NCBI GenBank assembly: GCA_004154925.1
Contig: QJNS01000193.1
Coordinates: forward strand, 1 to 64,000
Direction: 5' to 3'
DNA from: Monosporascus cannonballus
Taxonomy: Eukaryota; Ascomycota; Sordariomycetes; Xylariales
DNA: 64,000 bases
Position numbers and translations under genes: made by a program. The notes beneath the pieces were generated by a model. The model was not told where the DNA came from, made no database searches, and saw nothing but the letters and a program-made list of their open reading frames with translations. Below, one piece after another: positions 38,160-51,636 of this stretch. Numbering within the stretch: position 1 is the stretch's first letter; the number at the start of each line of letters is the position of its first letter.

Positions 38160-41100
38160 GACTTTAAGCAATATTTAATATTATTAAGATGTCGATTAGC
38201 ATTTAAGAAATTCCTATTTAGTAGCTTTAGGCTCGAATTCGGAAATTGGAAAGAAAATTCGACAATTTAGGATTACGCTATCTGCCTAATTTCTTTTTGC
38301 CCGTATGAAACCTAAAAAACCAAAACCTTACGATAAAAAGGGCAACTTTTAAACTTTTTTAATTTAAGTACGAATTTACCTTTGTTTTTTAAACCTTAGC
38401 GATCCAGCGGATATAATCCTAATAATAAAAGTATATTTAATAAAGGATGTAATTAATTAATTTAATCTTATTATAAAAACTTTCCTGGAAATAAAAAAGC
38501 CGGATAAAAAGAATTTTACTAATAAAACTTTTTTACTTTATACCAATTTTAAAAATAAAGTATGCGATAATTTTGGCAATCCGGATAAAAAACGATTAAT
38601 AGCTTAATAATTTTTGCAATTCCGATAAAAGGGATTTGCGTCCAAGTACGCCGTATTTTTCAAAAATTTCGCGGTTAAGGCCGGATAAGGAAATAACAAA
38701 ACCGATACCCTTATTAATATGTTTTATAAAAAGCTAAAGGATAATATAAAAGATAAAATTATTCGGATTAAACGATTAATTACCTTAAACCGGTATATCG
38801 CAAAAGTAATTAAAATCGATAATTAACAATTTGAAAAACGATAAAAAAAAGATAATATGCTATACGTTTAAAATATAATAAGTTTAACCAGGGGAAAAAA
38901 CGAAACGCACCTTTTACTTTTTACGGAACGGCGTTAGGACTTATGGAACTCGGCGTTACCCGCAGATAAAATTAGAACTAGATTAAATGCTTTAATTATG
39001 GCAAAATGAGATATAAGGCTTATAAATGCAAAAAACCTAAGAAATTACGGCAGGATAATTAGATCCCTGTACCTGAGGAATAATTTAAAGATAATTAAAG
39101 AAATGATAATAAGGTTATTAACATAATTCAAGCCAAATACGCGTTAAGTTTACGATAAAAGGTCCAATAAGGATTATTACGATAAGAAATTTAACGAAAA
39201 ATACGAAAAGTTAAAAAGCTGGCTTAATAAATATCGCGAGCATAACAAGAAGTATTATATGGATAATTACGCGAATACCAGAACTAGACAGAAAAAAATC
39301 TGTCCCGGAACCTTTGATCGATACGGCAAAATGCATGTTATATATTGTCGACGATAGGAATATCCTGATTACAAAAAAAAGAAATAAAATATTTATAAAT
39401 AAATTACATATATGTATTATAAGGGATTCGATTTTCCAAACCGTACCGGAAATAACAAAGACGATAAGTAATAGTATCGATATTTTCGAACTATAACCCC
39501 AGAAAATATTTAGCAGTTGGCCGAAATAAAGAGTTAGCTTAAAAGAAAATAATATCTATAAAAAAACCATTTTTGTTATTATGGATAATGTAATTATTAA
39601 ACGGAAAAGGATTTAATTTAACGTACGGTAAAAAAATATTGTTAAAAAGTTATTATAGATTTTTATTTTTAATCAGTATTTATTGCCAATTTTTAAAAAA
39701 AAAGTTATTAAGAAAAAAATACGTTAATTTATAAAAGATTTCTGGAACGATAATTAAGATAACGTATAATAGGATATAATCGCAAATATAAAAAACAGTT
39801 TATTCGATAAGGAAAGGAATTATAAAAAAATTTAAAGGAGTTAATACGGTTCGAAAAAACAATATGCCGATAATAACGACAAATATAATAATTTAACGTA
39901 TTAAATAAAAAAACATAAATAAGGTTCGATAAATTCGAATAGGAATTAAAAAAGGTTATTTATATAAAAACTGCAGGATGATAAAACTTAAAGAAATTAA
40001 AAGGAATTTTTAAAAAAGGCTTTAAATATAACGATAAAAAACGTTAACAACCTTATTACTTTAGATATACGAATCGGAATATATTATTATACCGTAATGG
40101 TAAATTACGGAATTTTAAGCGGAAATTATATTATATTAAATATGGTTAATACGTTTAAATTGTTATGGAAATATAAGTTAAAGCCTTATATAACGACGAA
40201 TGCCGAAAGTTAAGAATTCGTTTACGATAACGGAAAAACTATACGCAAAATTAATTATTTCGAGATTTTTATTAAAAAATAATATTAAATAATTAATTTC
40301 GATATCGTTTTACTTAGGAATTACGATATAATTTTAGAATTATTATAAATACGTTAATATGGAATTTTGATTAACGGCAAAATTAATTAGGTAAAGTTTA
40401 TTTTATTTTTTATTAATAAATAAATAAAAAAGAATTAAGATTTTAATATTCGATTAATAATAACGACGAATATAGGCATAAGAACACGATCAATATCTTA
40501 TTATTTAAAGAAATAAAATATAAGAAAGAAAATAGGTATTAAAGAAAAATACAAGGTATTATTATTATTATTAAAACGAAATTGAAATAATTGAATAATA
40601 ATTTGGAATAATAAGAATAATAACCTAAAAAGTTAAAAGATTTAATTAATATATTATTATAATATTATAAATATAAACAGTTTTTTTTAAAAAAAAACTT
40701 AATACGAAATTATTAGAACATAATAAATAAGATTACGAAATAATTTTTAAGGTAAAACTTTGTCAAAAGTTTTTCCTTATTTATAACCTTAATAAAAATA
40801 AGCTACGTACTTTTAAAAAATACCTAAAATATTGGTTATAAAAAAGATAGATTTGATTTTCGAAATTATTAGCAGAATATTTAATATTTTTCGTACTTGA
40901 AAAAAATAAAAAATTATAATTTATGGATAATTATCGGCAACTGAACGATATTATTATTAAAAATTGAATATTATTATTTTTAATTACGGAAATAAAAAAC
41001 CGATTTTACGGAATTAAATAATTTATAATATTCGATTTTAAAAATGTATATAACTTTATTAAAATTAAAGAAATACGAATAGAAAAAAACTTTTAGGATA

Positions 41101-43450
41101 AAATATAAATTATTTAAGTATTTGGTTATATTAATAAAATTTATTAACGTATTAACGACCTTTTAACGAATAATTAATTACATATTATAAAAATATTTCG
41201 ATATTTTTGTTATGTGTTATTTGGACGATATTTTTATTTTTTTAAAAATAAAAAAAGTATATGTAAAATATGTTTATAAGGTTTTTTAAATTTTATAAGA
41301 TGTAAGGTTATTTATTAACGCAAAGACAAATTAGTTCCACATATAGGAGGTGAAATATTTGGGATATATTATCACCTTAGGATATATTAGGATAAACCTT
41401 AAGAAAATCGCTGTAATTATAAAATGGTAAACGCTAACAATAATTAAGAAAGTATAAGTATTCTTTAAATTCGCTAATTATTACAGAAAGTTTATTTGGA
41501 ATTTTAACAAAATAATTATATCTTTAACGAGTTTTACGAAAAAAAAAGGAATTTAAATAAATACTAAATATAAAAAAAGTATTTCAAAATATTAAGGATA
41601 CGATTATTAACGAACCAGTATTAATTATATACGATTTAAACCGTTCCGTTAAATTAAAAACCGATATTTCGGATTATGCGTTAAGCGTAGTAATTGGATA
41701 ACGAAATAATTAAGGCAAATTATATTTTATTGTATTTTTTTCGTACAAATTAAAAGGAGCCGAATTTAATTACGGCATTCCAAATAAAAATTTATGGCCA
41801 TTATTATGACATTTCGAAAGTTTAGGCATTTTTTAAAAAGAAATTTGGATTAGGCTAAGGTTTATACGGATTATCAAAATTTTATCCAATTTATTACGAT
41901 TAGGGAATTTATAGGACAATAATTAAAATATGTAAAAAAATTGGCGAATTTTAATATCGTTATTATCCAAAAGAAAAAATTAAAAAATAATAAAACAAAT
42001 ATTTTAAGCAAATAATTAAATTTCGAAAACAAATTAATTAAAATTAATTATTTAATTTTTAATATTGTTATAAAAGGGTATTTACGTTTACGACATATTA
42101 CGATAATTTGGGCAATATCTTATGATATGTATAAGAAAATTTAATAATATAATAATAATTTTTTAAAAAACCAAAAAAACGGATAAAATATAAGTTTTAA
42201 AAAAATATTAAAAGACTTTAATACGAAAAATATAAGAATATTAATTATATATATATTTAGGGATTTACAAAACTTTAAAACGATTTTAACGTATATATTT
42301 TTTTCTTAAAATAAAATTAACGATATAAAAAATTATACGGTAATACGATATTTGCGTTAAAATAAAAGTTCGACGACATAAGCCATACGGAAAATTATAA
42401 TTATTATTAATTACAAAACGACCATAATATTCAGTTATATTTTATTTTATTATTAAGTTTTTTATGTTAAAAAACCCAATTATAAAAATATATTACGATA
42501 AGGTTTTTGTAATCGTCGACCGATTTACGAAATTTTCTTATTTCTTATTATATTATAAGGATATAAACACCGAATAATTAATATACATTTTTTAAATATA
42601 TTTCTAACATATACGAATTATTAATAGAAATTATATTAAATAAAAAATCGATATTTATATCTAAATTTTAACAAGGTCTTATGGCATAGATTGGCTTAAA
42701 TTATAAATTATTTAACGTATTTAAACTTTAAATAAATAAATTAAAAAAATAAATTTTAAAAGTTTATTTACGATATTGTATTAATTACGAATAAAATAAT
42801 TAAGTTAAGAAATTACTAATTATATAATTAACTTATAATATTAGTTATTACGAAAATATTAAAATAATATCTGTAAACATAAATTTTAATTTTATTCCAG
42901 AAATTTATAAAAAAATACGCGATAACAGTTTAATTAATATTAAAATAATTCTTACGTCAAAATAATTACGATAATTATACCAGAAAATAAAGATAAAATT
43001 AGAATTCGTACGTAATTAAATAAATAAATATTATAACCAAAAAAATTAAAAGAACTAATTTTCGAAAAGGGGGAAATGGTTTTTTTCGTTATTAAAAACA
43101 TTTAAACAAAAAAACCCAATAAAAAATTCGATTTCAAATATATCGGTCCATATAAAATCTCCAAAAAAATCTTAAAAAATAATTATTAATTAAAACTTTT
43201 ATTAAAAGTTAAACTTTATTTAATTTTTTATATTTTTTATTCGAATTAATAACAAATATAATTAAAATATATACGGCATAAAACGATATAAAAATAAAAA
43301 AACGAACAAATATACGAAATAAAGAAAATCTTTAATATGCGAAAATAAAATGGATTTACCCAACACCTAATTAAATGGAAAAAACATCCAAATTCCGAAA
43401 ATACCTGGGAACCTGCCAAAAATCTTATTAGCGCCTAGCGCCTGTTAAAG
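38160..43450 (+). pseudogene. Gypsy-1 gag-pol with chromodomain, RIP-ruined
   Basis: Gag has FGNPDKK near 38590 and a zinc knuckle remnant KCFNYGKMRYKAYKCKK near 38994-39040. The protease region reads FDIVLLRNYDIILELL near 40290. RT has DNYRQLNDI near 40925 and an intact YLDDIFIF at 41218-41241. RNase H has LKTDISDYALSVVIG near 41650 and integrase VIVDRFTKFSYF near 42510. The chromodomain LIKWKKHPNSENTWEPAKNL at about 43367-43426 keeps both tryptophans. An isolated 60-codon frame at 39314-39496 is a piece of the gag-protease linker. Many stops elsewhere. Confidence 0.85.
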
Positions 43451-43509
43451 AACTTTTATTAGTAATGACGGGCGCGTCCCAATTAACAGCCGACTAGTCG
43501 GTAGCCGGG

Positions 43510-43793
43510 ATGTCGGGCCAACCGGCCGCGACATATGCTAACGTGGCAGCCGCAACGGCAACCTCCAACTGTTCTTGTTCCCGACGCTTTTGTTCCTCTA
43601 GTTCGTCTAACGATTGGAACCTACGTTATACCATAGTAACGCCTTTCGAACGAGCCAGCGCCTTTTGCTTACGCAAACGAATTTTGGAAATGCGAAACGA
43701 CATGATTAATAGCAAAAAGAAGGGATATTCACCAAACGAAGAAAAAAGAAGAAAAGAAATCTTAAAGGCAAGATTTGGGGAGGGGGGAAATGG
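43510..43793 (+). pseudogene. Gypsy-1 post-chromodomain tail
   Basis: A nearly unmutated GC-richer stretch follows the chromodomain. It opens at 43510 with MSGQPAATYANVAAA, then Ser/Cys-rich and Arg/Lys-rich sequence, and runs in frame into the 3' LTR. Gypsy-2 and Gypsy-4 have RIP-damaged equivalents. It is the disordered C-terminal tail of the polyprotein or a tiny separate ORF, and is not a host gene. Confidence 0.6.
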
Positions 43794-44163
43794 TATTACG
43801 ACCCGACAAGCTCCGGTCTCAAGAAACGGTCGAAAGCACACGGGCCACCTCCCGGGTTACGTAACGGTAATCACTGCCAAGCCAGTAATCATTAATGATC
43901 AAAGGTAATCCCAAATAATCGTAATTACCACCAACGGCGTAATTACGAATGATCAAATTGAAAAAGAAAAGGATATATACGTTCATTATTGCCATAATTT
44001 AGATAATTTCAGCTTGTAATATAATATCGTTACTTAAGACACCCTTGAAATTACGAGACGTAATATATTACTGTATCTATTGCTCAGATTCCCATAATAC
44101 TCCTGCCAACATAAACCCGTCGACTTAAGGTTTAATAGTTGGTTAAACCACATAGCCGTCACA
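43794..44163 (+). repeat. Gypsy-1 3' LTR
   Basis: 370 bp starting TATTACGACC (RIP form of TGTTACGACC) and ending GCCGTCACA. Confidence 0.92.
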
Positions 44164-44168
44164 TTTAC

Positions 44169-44531
44169 ACAAAGCGTACCCGGCCCCCCGGGCCAATAAA
44201 TATTTTGCTTATTATTAAAACGTTATAAGATTTAATAAATCTGAAAAATTACGGGAAAATTACGTTTTCCATTATGATTTAGGGGATAATATAGTAACGG
44301 AAAGGCGAAAACGGTTTTTCTCCTATCGTCTTTTACGAAAACAATCTGGATTTGTCCGATAAGAGTGTAATTTCTCGGCGTTATATCGAAGTTTTCGAAC
44401 GAGGCCTTTTTTTTTTTTTACGAACCTGGTAATCGCTTTATTTAAGATAACATTTTAATATATAAAACTGGTACCGTTAAAGAGTTCTTCGAAAAATACG
44501 GTATTTAGGTATTCGAATAATTATTATATTT
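44169..44531 (+). pseudogene. Mariner-2 transposase, middle part
   Basis: It lies between the two gypsy insertions. Decayed words KITFSIMI.G (PISVMVWG block) and FIQDNILIYKTGTVKEFFE can be read; the latter is the FMQDNAPIH block carrying the second catalytic Asp. It connects directly to DLNLIKNLWRILKDK at 51279. Confidence 0.82.
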
Positions 44532-44905
44532 TGTTACGACCTGACAAGCTCCGGTCTTAAGAAACGGTCAGGCAGAAGCACACGGACCACCTCCCGGGTT
44601 ACGTGACGGTGATCACTGCCAAGCTAGTGATTATCAATGATCAAAGGTGATCCCAAGTGATTATAATTACCATTAACGGCGTAATTACGAATAATTAAGC
44701 TAAAAAGGAAAAGGATATATATATTTATTAATTCCATAATTTGAATAATTTTAGCTTGCAATATAATATCGTTACCTAAGGTATTTTTGGTATTACGAGA
44801 CATAATACGTTATTATATTTATTATTTAAATTTTTATGATATTCCTGTTAATATAAATCTGTTAACTTAAGGTTTAATAATTAGTTAAATCGTTTAGCCG
44901 TTATA
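44532..44905 (+). repeat. Gypsy-2 5' LTR
   Basis: 374 bp, TGTTACGACCTGACAAG... to GCCGTTATA; U3 half well preserved, U5 half RIP-altered. Confidence 0.9.
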
Positions 44906-44929
44906 CGTTATAAGTTTTTATTTAATAAT

Positions 44930-47900
44930 ACCGTTAGATTTTAAGTAATATTTAATATTGTCAAAATGTTAACCAGTATTTAGGAAACCTTTATTTAATA
45001 GCTTTAGGTTCGAATTCGGGAATTAAAGAAAAAAGTCTGATAATTTAGGGTTACGTTATTGGCTTAACTTTTTTTCGCCCGTATAAAGTTAAAAAAGCCA
45101 GAACCTTACGGTGGAAAAGGTAACCCTTAAACTTTTTTAATTTAGGCACGAATTTATTTTCGCTTTTTGGATTTTTAGCGACCTAGCGGATATAATTTTA
45201 ACGGTAAAAGCATACCTAATAGGAAATACGGTTAATTGGTTTGAACTTATTATGAAAAACTTTTTAAAAATAAGAAAAATAAATAGGAAGGATTTTATTA
45301 ACGAGAATTTTTTAACTTATATCAATTTCGAAAATAAAATATGCGATAATTTCGATAATCCGGATAAAGAATGAATTAACGGCTTAATAACGTTTATAAT
45401 TTCGACAAAAAGGATCTGTATTTAAGTACGCCGTAACCTTTAAGAGTTTTGTGGCTAAGGCCGGATGGGAAAATAATAAAGCCGACGCCTTTATCGACAT
45501 ATTTTATAAAAAGTTAAAGGATAATATAAAGGATAAGATTATTCGGATCGAACGATTAATTACCCTAAACCGGTATATCGTAAATATAATTAAGATTAAT
45601 AACCGATAGTTTAAAAGACGATAGGAAAAAAAAGGATAATACGCCTTACGTTCGGGATATAAGTCCAATTAGGGGAAAAAACGAAACGCACCTTTTATTT
45701 CTTATAGAACGGCGTTAGGACTTATGGAATTCGGTATTACCCATAAATAAGATTAAAGCTAAATTAAATGCTTTAATTATAGCAAAATGAGATATAAGGC
45801 TTATAAATACAAAAAGTCCAAGAAGTTACGATAGGATAATTAAACCCTTATACCGGAGGGATAATTCAAGAATAATTAAGGAAACGATAATAAGGTTATT
45901 AACATAATCTAAGCTAAATACGTATTAGGCCTTAAGCAAAAATTATTACGATAAAAAATTCGACGAAAAATGCAAAAAGCCAACAAGCTAATTTAATAAA
46001 TAACGCGAATATAGCAAAAGGCATTATAAGGATAATTATGCAAATATTAAGATTGGACAAAGGAAATTTGTTTAAAAACCCCCGACCGATACGGCAAAAT
46101 GCATACTATATATTGTCGACGATAAGAATATCCCGATTACGAAGAATGGAAATAATATATTTACGTACGAATTACTCGTATGTATTATAAGGGATTCGAC
46201 TTTCCAAACCGTACTGGGCATAATAAAAACGACAAATAATAATATCGACAGCTTCGAACCATAGCCTTAAAAGATGTCCAATAACTGGCTAAAACGGAAA
46301 ATTAGCCCGAAAGAAAATAATACTTATAGGAAAACCCCTTTTATTATTATAAATAATATAATTACTAAACGGAAAAGGAATTAATCCAGCATATGATAAA
46401 AAAATATTATTACAAAATTATTACGGATTTTTATTTTTAATTAGTATTTATTATAGATCCTTACGAAAAAAAGCCATTAAGGAAAAAATACGTTAATTTA
46501 TAGGAAATTTTTGGAATAATAGCTAAAATAACGCATAATAAAATACAATCATAAACATAATAAAACAATTTATTCGATAAAGAAAGGAACTATAAGAAAA
46601 TTAAAATAATTAATATAGTTCGAAGGAACAGTACGCTAACAATAACAATAAATATAATAACGTAACGCGTTAAATAAAAAAATATAAATAAAGTTCGATA
46701 AACTTAAATAAGAATTAAAAAAAGGTTATCTGTAAAAAAGCTACAGGATAACGAAACCCAGAAAAGTTAAAGGGAATTCCCAAAAAAGGCTTTAAACGCG
46801 ACGATAAAAAACATTAACAACTTTATTACCTTGGAAATACGAATTGGAACGTATTGGTATATTGTAATGGTAAATTACGGAGTTTTGGGCAGAAATTATA
46901 TTATACCGGATATAATTAATAAGTTTAAACTGCCATGGAAATATAAGTTAAAACTTTATACAGTAACGAATGCCGAAAGTTAGGAATTCGCTTACGATAA
47001 CGGAAAAATTATATACGAAATTAATTACTTCGAGATTTTTGTTAAAGAACGATATTAAACGGTTAATTTCGATATCGTTTTATTTAAAAATTACGATATA
47101 ATTTTAGGATTACTATGGATACGCCAGTACGAAATTTTAATTAACGGCGGAACTGGCCAAATAAAGTTTATTTTATTCCCTATTAATAAATAAGGAAAAA
47201 AGAAATTAAAATTTTAATATTCGATCGATAATGGCGATAAATGCAGGTATAAAAATATAATAAATACCTTATTACTTAAAGAAACAAAATACAAAAAAAC
47301 GGATATTAAAGAAAAATACGACGTATTGTTATTATTATTAAAACAAAATTAAAATAAGTAAATAACAATTTGAAATAATAAAAATCATAACTTAAAAAAT
47401 CAAAAATTTTGATTAATATGTTACCATAATATTATAAATACGAATTACTTTTTAGGAAAAAACTTAATATAAAGTTATTAAAATATAGCGAATAAAATTA
47501 CGAAATAATTTTTAAGGAAAGATTTTCGATAAAGTTTTACTTTATTTACAACCTTAATAAAAACGAATTACGTATTTTCAAAAACATACCTGGAAAATCG
47601 GTTACAAAAAAAATAAATTCGACCTTTAAAATTACCAGCAGAATATTTAATGTTTTTTATACCAAAAAAAATAAAAAATTACGACTTATAATTAATTATC
47701 GATAATTAAATAACGTTATAATTAAAAGTCGAATATTATTATCCTTAATTACGGAAATAAAAAACCGACTTTACGAAACCAAATAGTTTATAATATTTGA
47801 TTTTAAAAATAAATATAACCTTATTAGGATTAAAAAAAATACGAATAAAAAATAATTTTCAAGACGAAATACGGATTATTTAAGTATTTGGTTATATCAA

Positions 47901-50460
47901 TAGGACTTACGAACGTATTAGCAACCTTTTAACGAATAATAAACCATATGTTACGAAAATACCTCGATATTTTCGTCGTATACTATCTTAACGACATTTT
48001 CATTTTTTCGGAAACAAAAAAAATATACGTAAGATACGTTTATAAAGTTCTTTAAATTTTATAAGACGTAAGGTTATTTGTTAACGCGGAAAAAAGTTAA
48101 TTCCATATATAGGAAGTAAAATATCTGGGATATATTATTATCCTAAGACATATCAAAATAAACCCCAAGAAAATCGTTATAATTACAAAATGGTAAACGC
48201 CAATAATAATCAAAAAAATATAAGTATTTTTTGGATTTACCAATTACTATAGGAAATTTATTCGAAACTTTAATAAAATAATTATATCCTTAATAAATCT
48301 TATAAAAAAGGAATTTAAATAAACGCCAAATAGGGAAAAAGCATTTTAAAATATTAAGGATATAATTATCAGCGAGCCAGTATTAATTATATACGATTTA
48401 AACCGCCCCGTTAAACTAAAAACCGATATTTCGGATTATACGTTAAACGTAATAATCGGATAACGAAATAATTAAAGCAAACTATATTTTATTATATTTT
48501 TTTCGTATAAGTTAAAAGGAACCGAACTTAATTACGGCATTCCAAATAAGGAATTTATAGCTATTATTATAACATTTAAAGAATTTAGGCATTTCTTAAA
48601 AGGAAATTTATATTAGGTTAAAATTTATACGGATTATTAAAATCTTACCCGATTTATTATAACTAGGAAACTTACAGGATAATAATTTTGCTATGTGGAA
48701 AAATTAGCGAACTTCGACTTCGTTATTATCCACAAAAAAAATTACAAAACAATAAAGCAAATACCTTAAGTAAGTAACCAAACCTCGAAAAGAATTGGTT
48801 AAAATTAGCTATATAATTTTTAATACTATTACAAAAGGATATTTACGCTTACGACAAATTGCGACAATACGGGTAATACCTTCCGATATATACTAAAAAA
48901 ATCTAATAATATAATAATGGTTTCTCAGAAAACCGAAAAACGAATAAAATACAAATCCCAAAAAATTATTAAAAGGATTTAATACGAAAAATATACAAAT
49001 ATTAATTATACGGATATTTAAGGATTTATAAAACCCTAAAGTAATTTTAACGTATATATTTCTTTCCTAAAATAAAATTAACAATATAAAAAATTATATA
49101 ACAATATAATGTTTGCGTTAAAGCAAAAGCTCGATAATATAAGCTATACGAAAAATTATAATTATTATTAATTATAAAGTAACTATAATATTTAATTATA
49201 TTTAATTTTATTATTAAGCTTTTTATATTAAAAAATTTAGCCACCGAAATATATTATAATAATATTTTCGTAATTATTAATCGATTTACAAAATTTTCTT
49301 ATTTTTTACTATATTATAAGGATATAAACGCCAAATAACTGGAATATATTTTTTAAAAATATATATTCAACATATACGGATTATTAATAAAAATTATATC
49401 AAATAAAGGATTAATATTTGCATCAAGATTTTGGTAAGGCCTTATGGCATAAATCGGCCTAAATCATAAATTATTTAACATATTTAAACCTTAAACGGAT
49501 AAATAAATAAAACAAACAAATTAAATTTTAGAAATTTACTTATAATATTACATTAATTACGAATAAAATAACTGGGTTAAGAAATTACCGATTATTTAAT
49601 TAACTTATAATACCAGCTATTACGAAAATATTAAAATAATACTTATAAACGCAAATTTTGGTTTTATTCCAAAAGTTTACAGAGAAACGCGCGGCGACGG
49701 TCCAATTAATATTAAAACAATTTTTACGTCAAAATAATTACAATAGCTACATTAAAAAATAAAAACAAAATTAAAATTTATACGAAATTAAATAAATAAA
49801 TATTATAATTAAAAAAAGTTAAAAGAATTAATTTTTAAAAAGGGGGAAATGGTTTTTCTCGCCATAAAAAATATTCAAATAAAAAAACCTAGCAAAAAAC
49901 TTGATTTTAAATATATCGGTCTATATAAAATCGCTAAGAAAATCTTAAAAAATAATTATTAATTAAAACTTCCACCAAAAGTTAAATTCCATCTAATTTT
50001 TTATGTTTTTTTTATTTAAATTAATAACGGATATAATCAAAATATATACGATATAAGATAATATAAAATTAAAAACGAATAGATATACGAAATAAAAAAA
50101 TTTTTAATATGCGAAAATAAAATAGATTTACTTAATATTTGATTAAATAAAAAAGTATTCAAATTCCGAAAATACCTAGGAACCCGTTAAAAACCTTATT
50201 AGTATTTAGTACCTATTAAAAATTTTTTATTAGTAATAACGGGCGCGCCTTAATTAACAATCGATTAATTAGTAGCCGGGATATTAGGCCAGTTGACTGT
50301 GGCTTACGTTAATATGGCAGCCGTAATGGTAACCTTTAATTGCTTTTATTTCCGACGTTTTTATTTCTTTAGTTTATCTGATAACTAAAGCTTATATTAT
50401 ACCATAATAATGCTTTTCGAACGAATTAACGCCTTTTGTTTACGTAAACGAATAAAACGA
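44930..50460 (+). pseudogene. Gypsy-2 gag-pol with chromodomain, RIP-ruined
   Basis: Parallel to Gypsy-1 throughout: zinc knuckle remnant near 45775, protease FDIVLFKNYDIILGLLW near 47080, RT YLNDIFIF near 47990 (first catalytic Asp to Asn), RNase H DISDYTLNVIIG near 48430, integrase region near 49270 and chromodomain EYLIK.KKYSNSENT.EP near 50125-50205 with both tryptophans turned to stops. Damage is somewhat heavier than in Gypsy-1 at the chromodomain and tail. Confidence 0.83.
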
Positions 50461-50899
50461 AAAAAAGTTTTATTTATTTTTTCCTAATATTTGCGTTAAG
50501 CCTTAAGGTAAAACCGCTAAAACTTTAATAATTATTTTTCGGCAAACGTTTTTTCGCATTTTAAGCGCTAATATTTACGACGAATGTTTTATAAAAAAAA
50601 TAGGTATACCGGTATTATCATAGGATCGATCCCGATTAATATATTCCTTATACCTTAAAATATTTTCCAATATTTTATATTTTATATTTTTTGAAAAACA
50701 ATAAAAATAAGGCATAATTTCGTAATTAAATTCGTTAAAGGCTTTTACGAAGTTAGTATGACGAACAGTAAAAGAACGGAGAATATAACAAATTTTGGAA
50801 ATACGAAACGATATGATTAAAGTAAAAAAAAAGATACTTATTAAACGAAAAAAAGAAGAAAAAAATCTTGAAGGCAAGATTTGGGAAAGGAAGAAATCG

Positions 50900-51273
50900 T
50901 GTTACGACCTAATAAGTTCCGGTCTCAAAAAACGGTTAGGCAGAAATATACGGACTACCTTCCGGATTACGTAACGGTGATTATTGCCAAGCTAATAATC
51001 ATTAATGATCAAAGGTGATCCCAAGTGATTATGATTACCACCAACGGCATAATTACGAATAATTAAGCCAAAAAGGAAAAAAATATATACGTTTATTAAT
51101 TCTATAATTTAAATAATTTTAGCTTGCAATATAACATCGTTACCCAAGGTACCCTTGGCATTACGAGACGTAACACGTTACTATATTTATTACTTAAATT
51201 CCCACGATACTCCTGCCAACATAAACCCGTCGACTTAAGGTTTAATAGTTGGTTAAACCGCCTAGCCGTCACA
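50900..51273 (+). repeat. Gypsy-2 3' LTR
   Basis: 374 bp from TGTTACGACC to GCCGTCACA. The 51124-51414 open frame begins inside this LTR by chance and runs into the mariner-2 transposase. Confidence 0.92.
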
Positions 51274-51278
51274 TATTT

Positions 51279-51440
51279 GCCCGATTTAAATCTAATTAAA
51301 AACCTTTGGCGTATTTTAAAAGATAAAATTTATAAAATTAAACCCGAATTCAAATATTTACATAATAATAAAGAAAATCTTTATTATACGTTCGAAATAA
51401 TTAAAAACGCATGATTATGATTTGATTTCCGCTTTATTAA
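51279..51440 (+). pseudogene. Mariner-2 transposase, C-terminal part
   Basis: It reads LPDLNLIKNLWRILKDKIYK, the PDLNPIENLW block with the third catalytic acidic residue, then an open stretch to 51414. The rest to 51636 is the untranslated end leading to the right inverted repeat. Confidence 0.87.
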
Positions 51441-51636
51441 AAATTTATTATGTTATTCCTTAATAGATTAAAAGCCGTTTATTGCGTTCGAAGATGGTAT
51501 ATACGATTTTAAAGAATAGCTTCAGGGTTTTAAAATGATATATATAACTTTTTAATTAGATATGTTTTAAGAAAGAAATAAATTGTTGAAGTTATAGGTC
51601 TAATATAGGGGGAGAGTGGATTGATGGGGGCGCACG

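Larger units (their letters stand above)
37759..44163 (+). mobile_element. Gypsy-1 chromovirus (TSD TTTAC)
   Basis: 6405 bp with LTRs 37759-38127 and 43794-44163; perfect duplication TTTAC at 37754-37758 and 44164-44168. LTR ends TGTTACGACC...GCCGTCACA. A purine-rich GGGGAGGGGGGAAA tract lies just before the 3' LTR. Coding order gag, protease, RT, RNase H, integrase, chromodomain on the plus strand. Confidence 0.92.
44532..51273 (+). mobile_element. Gypsy-2 chromovirus (TSD TATTT)
   Basis: 6742 bp, a close relative of Gypsy-1, with LTRs 44532-44905 and 50900-51273 and duplication TATTT at 44527-44531 and 51274-51278. It is about 330 bp longer than Gypsy-1 mainly because of a segment at about 50455-50790 in the tail. 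Confidence 0.92.

Noticed and set aside
43510..43908. 132-aa frame as a host gene
   Set aside because: It lies between the Gypsy-1 chromodomain and inside its 3' LTR, and related decayed sequence occurs in Gypsy-2 and Gypsy-4.
51124..51414. 96-aa open frame as a separate gene
   Set aside because: It begins in the Gypsy-2 3' LTR and runs into the mariner-2 transposase end; the join is accidental.
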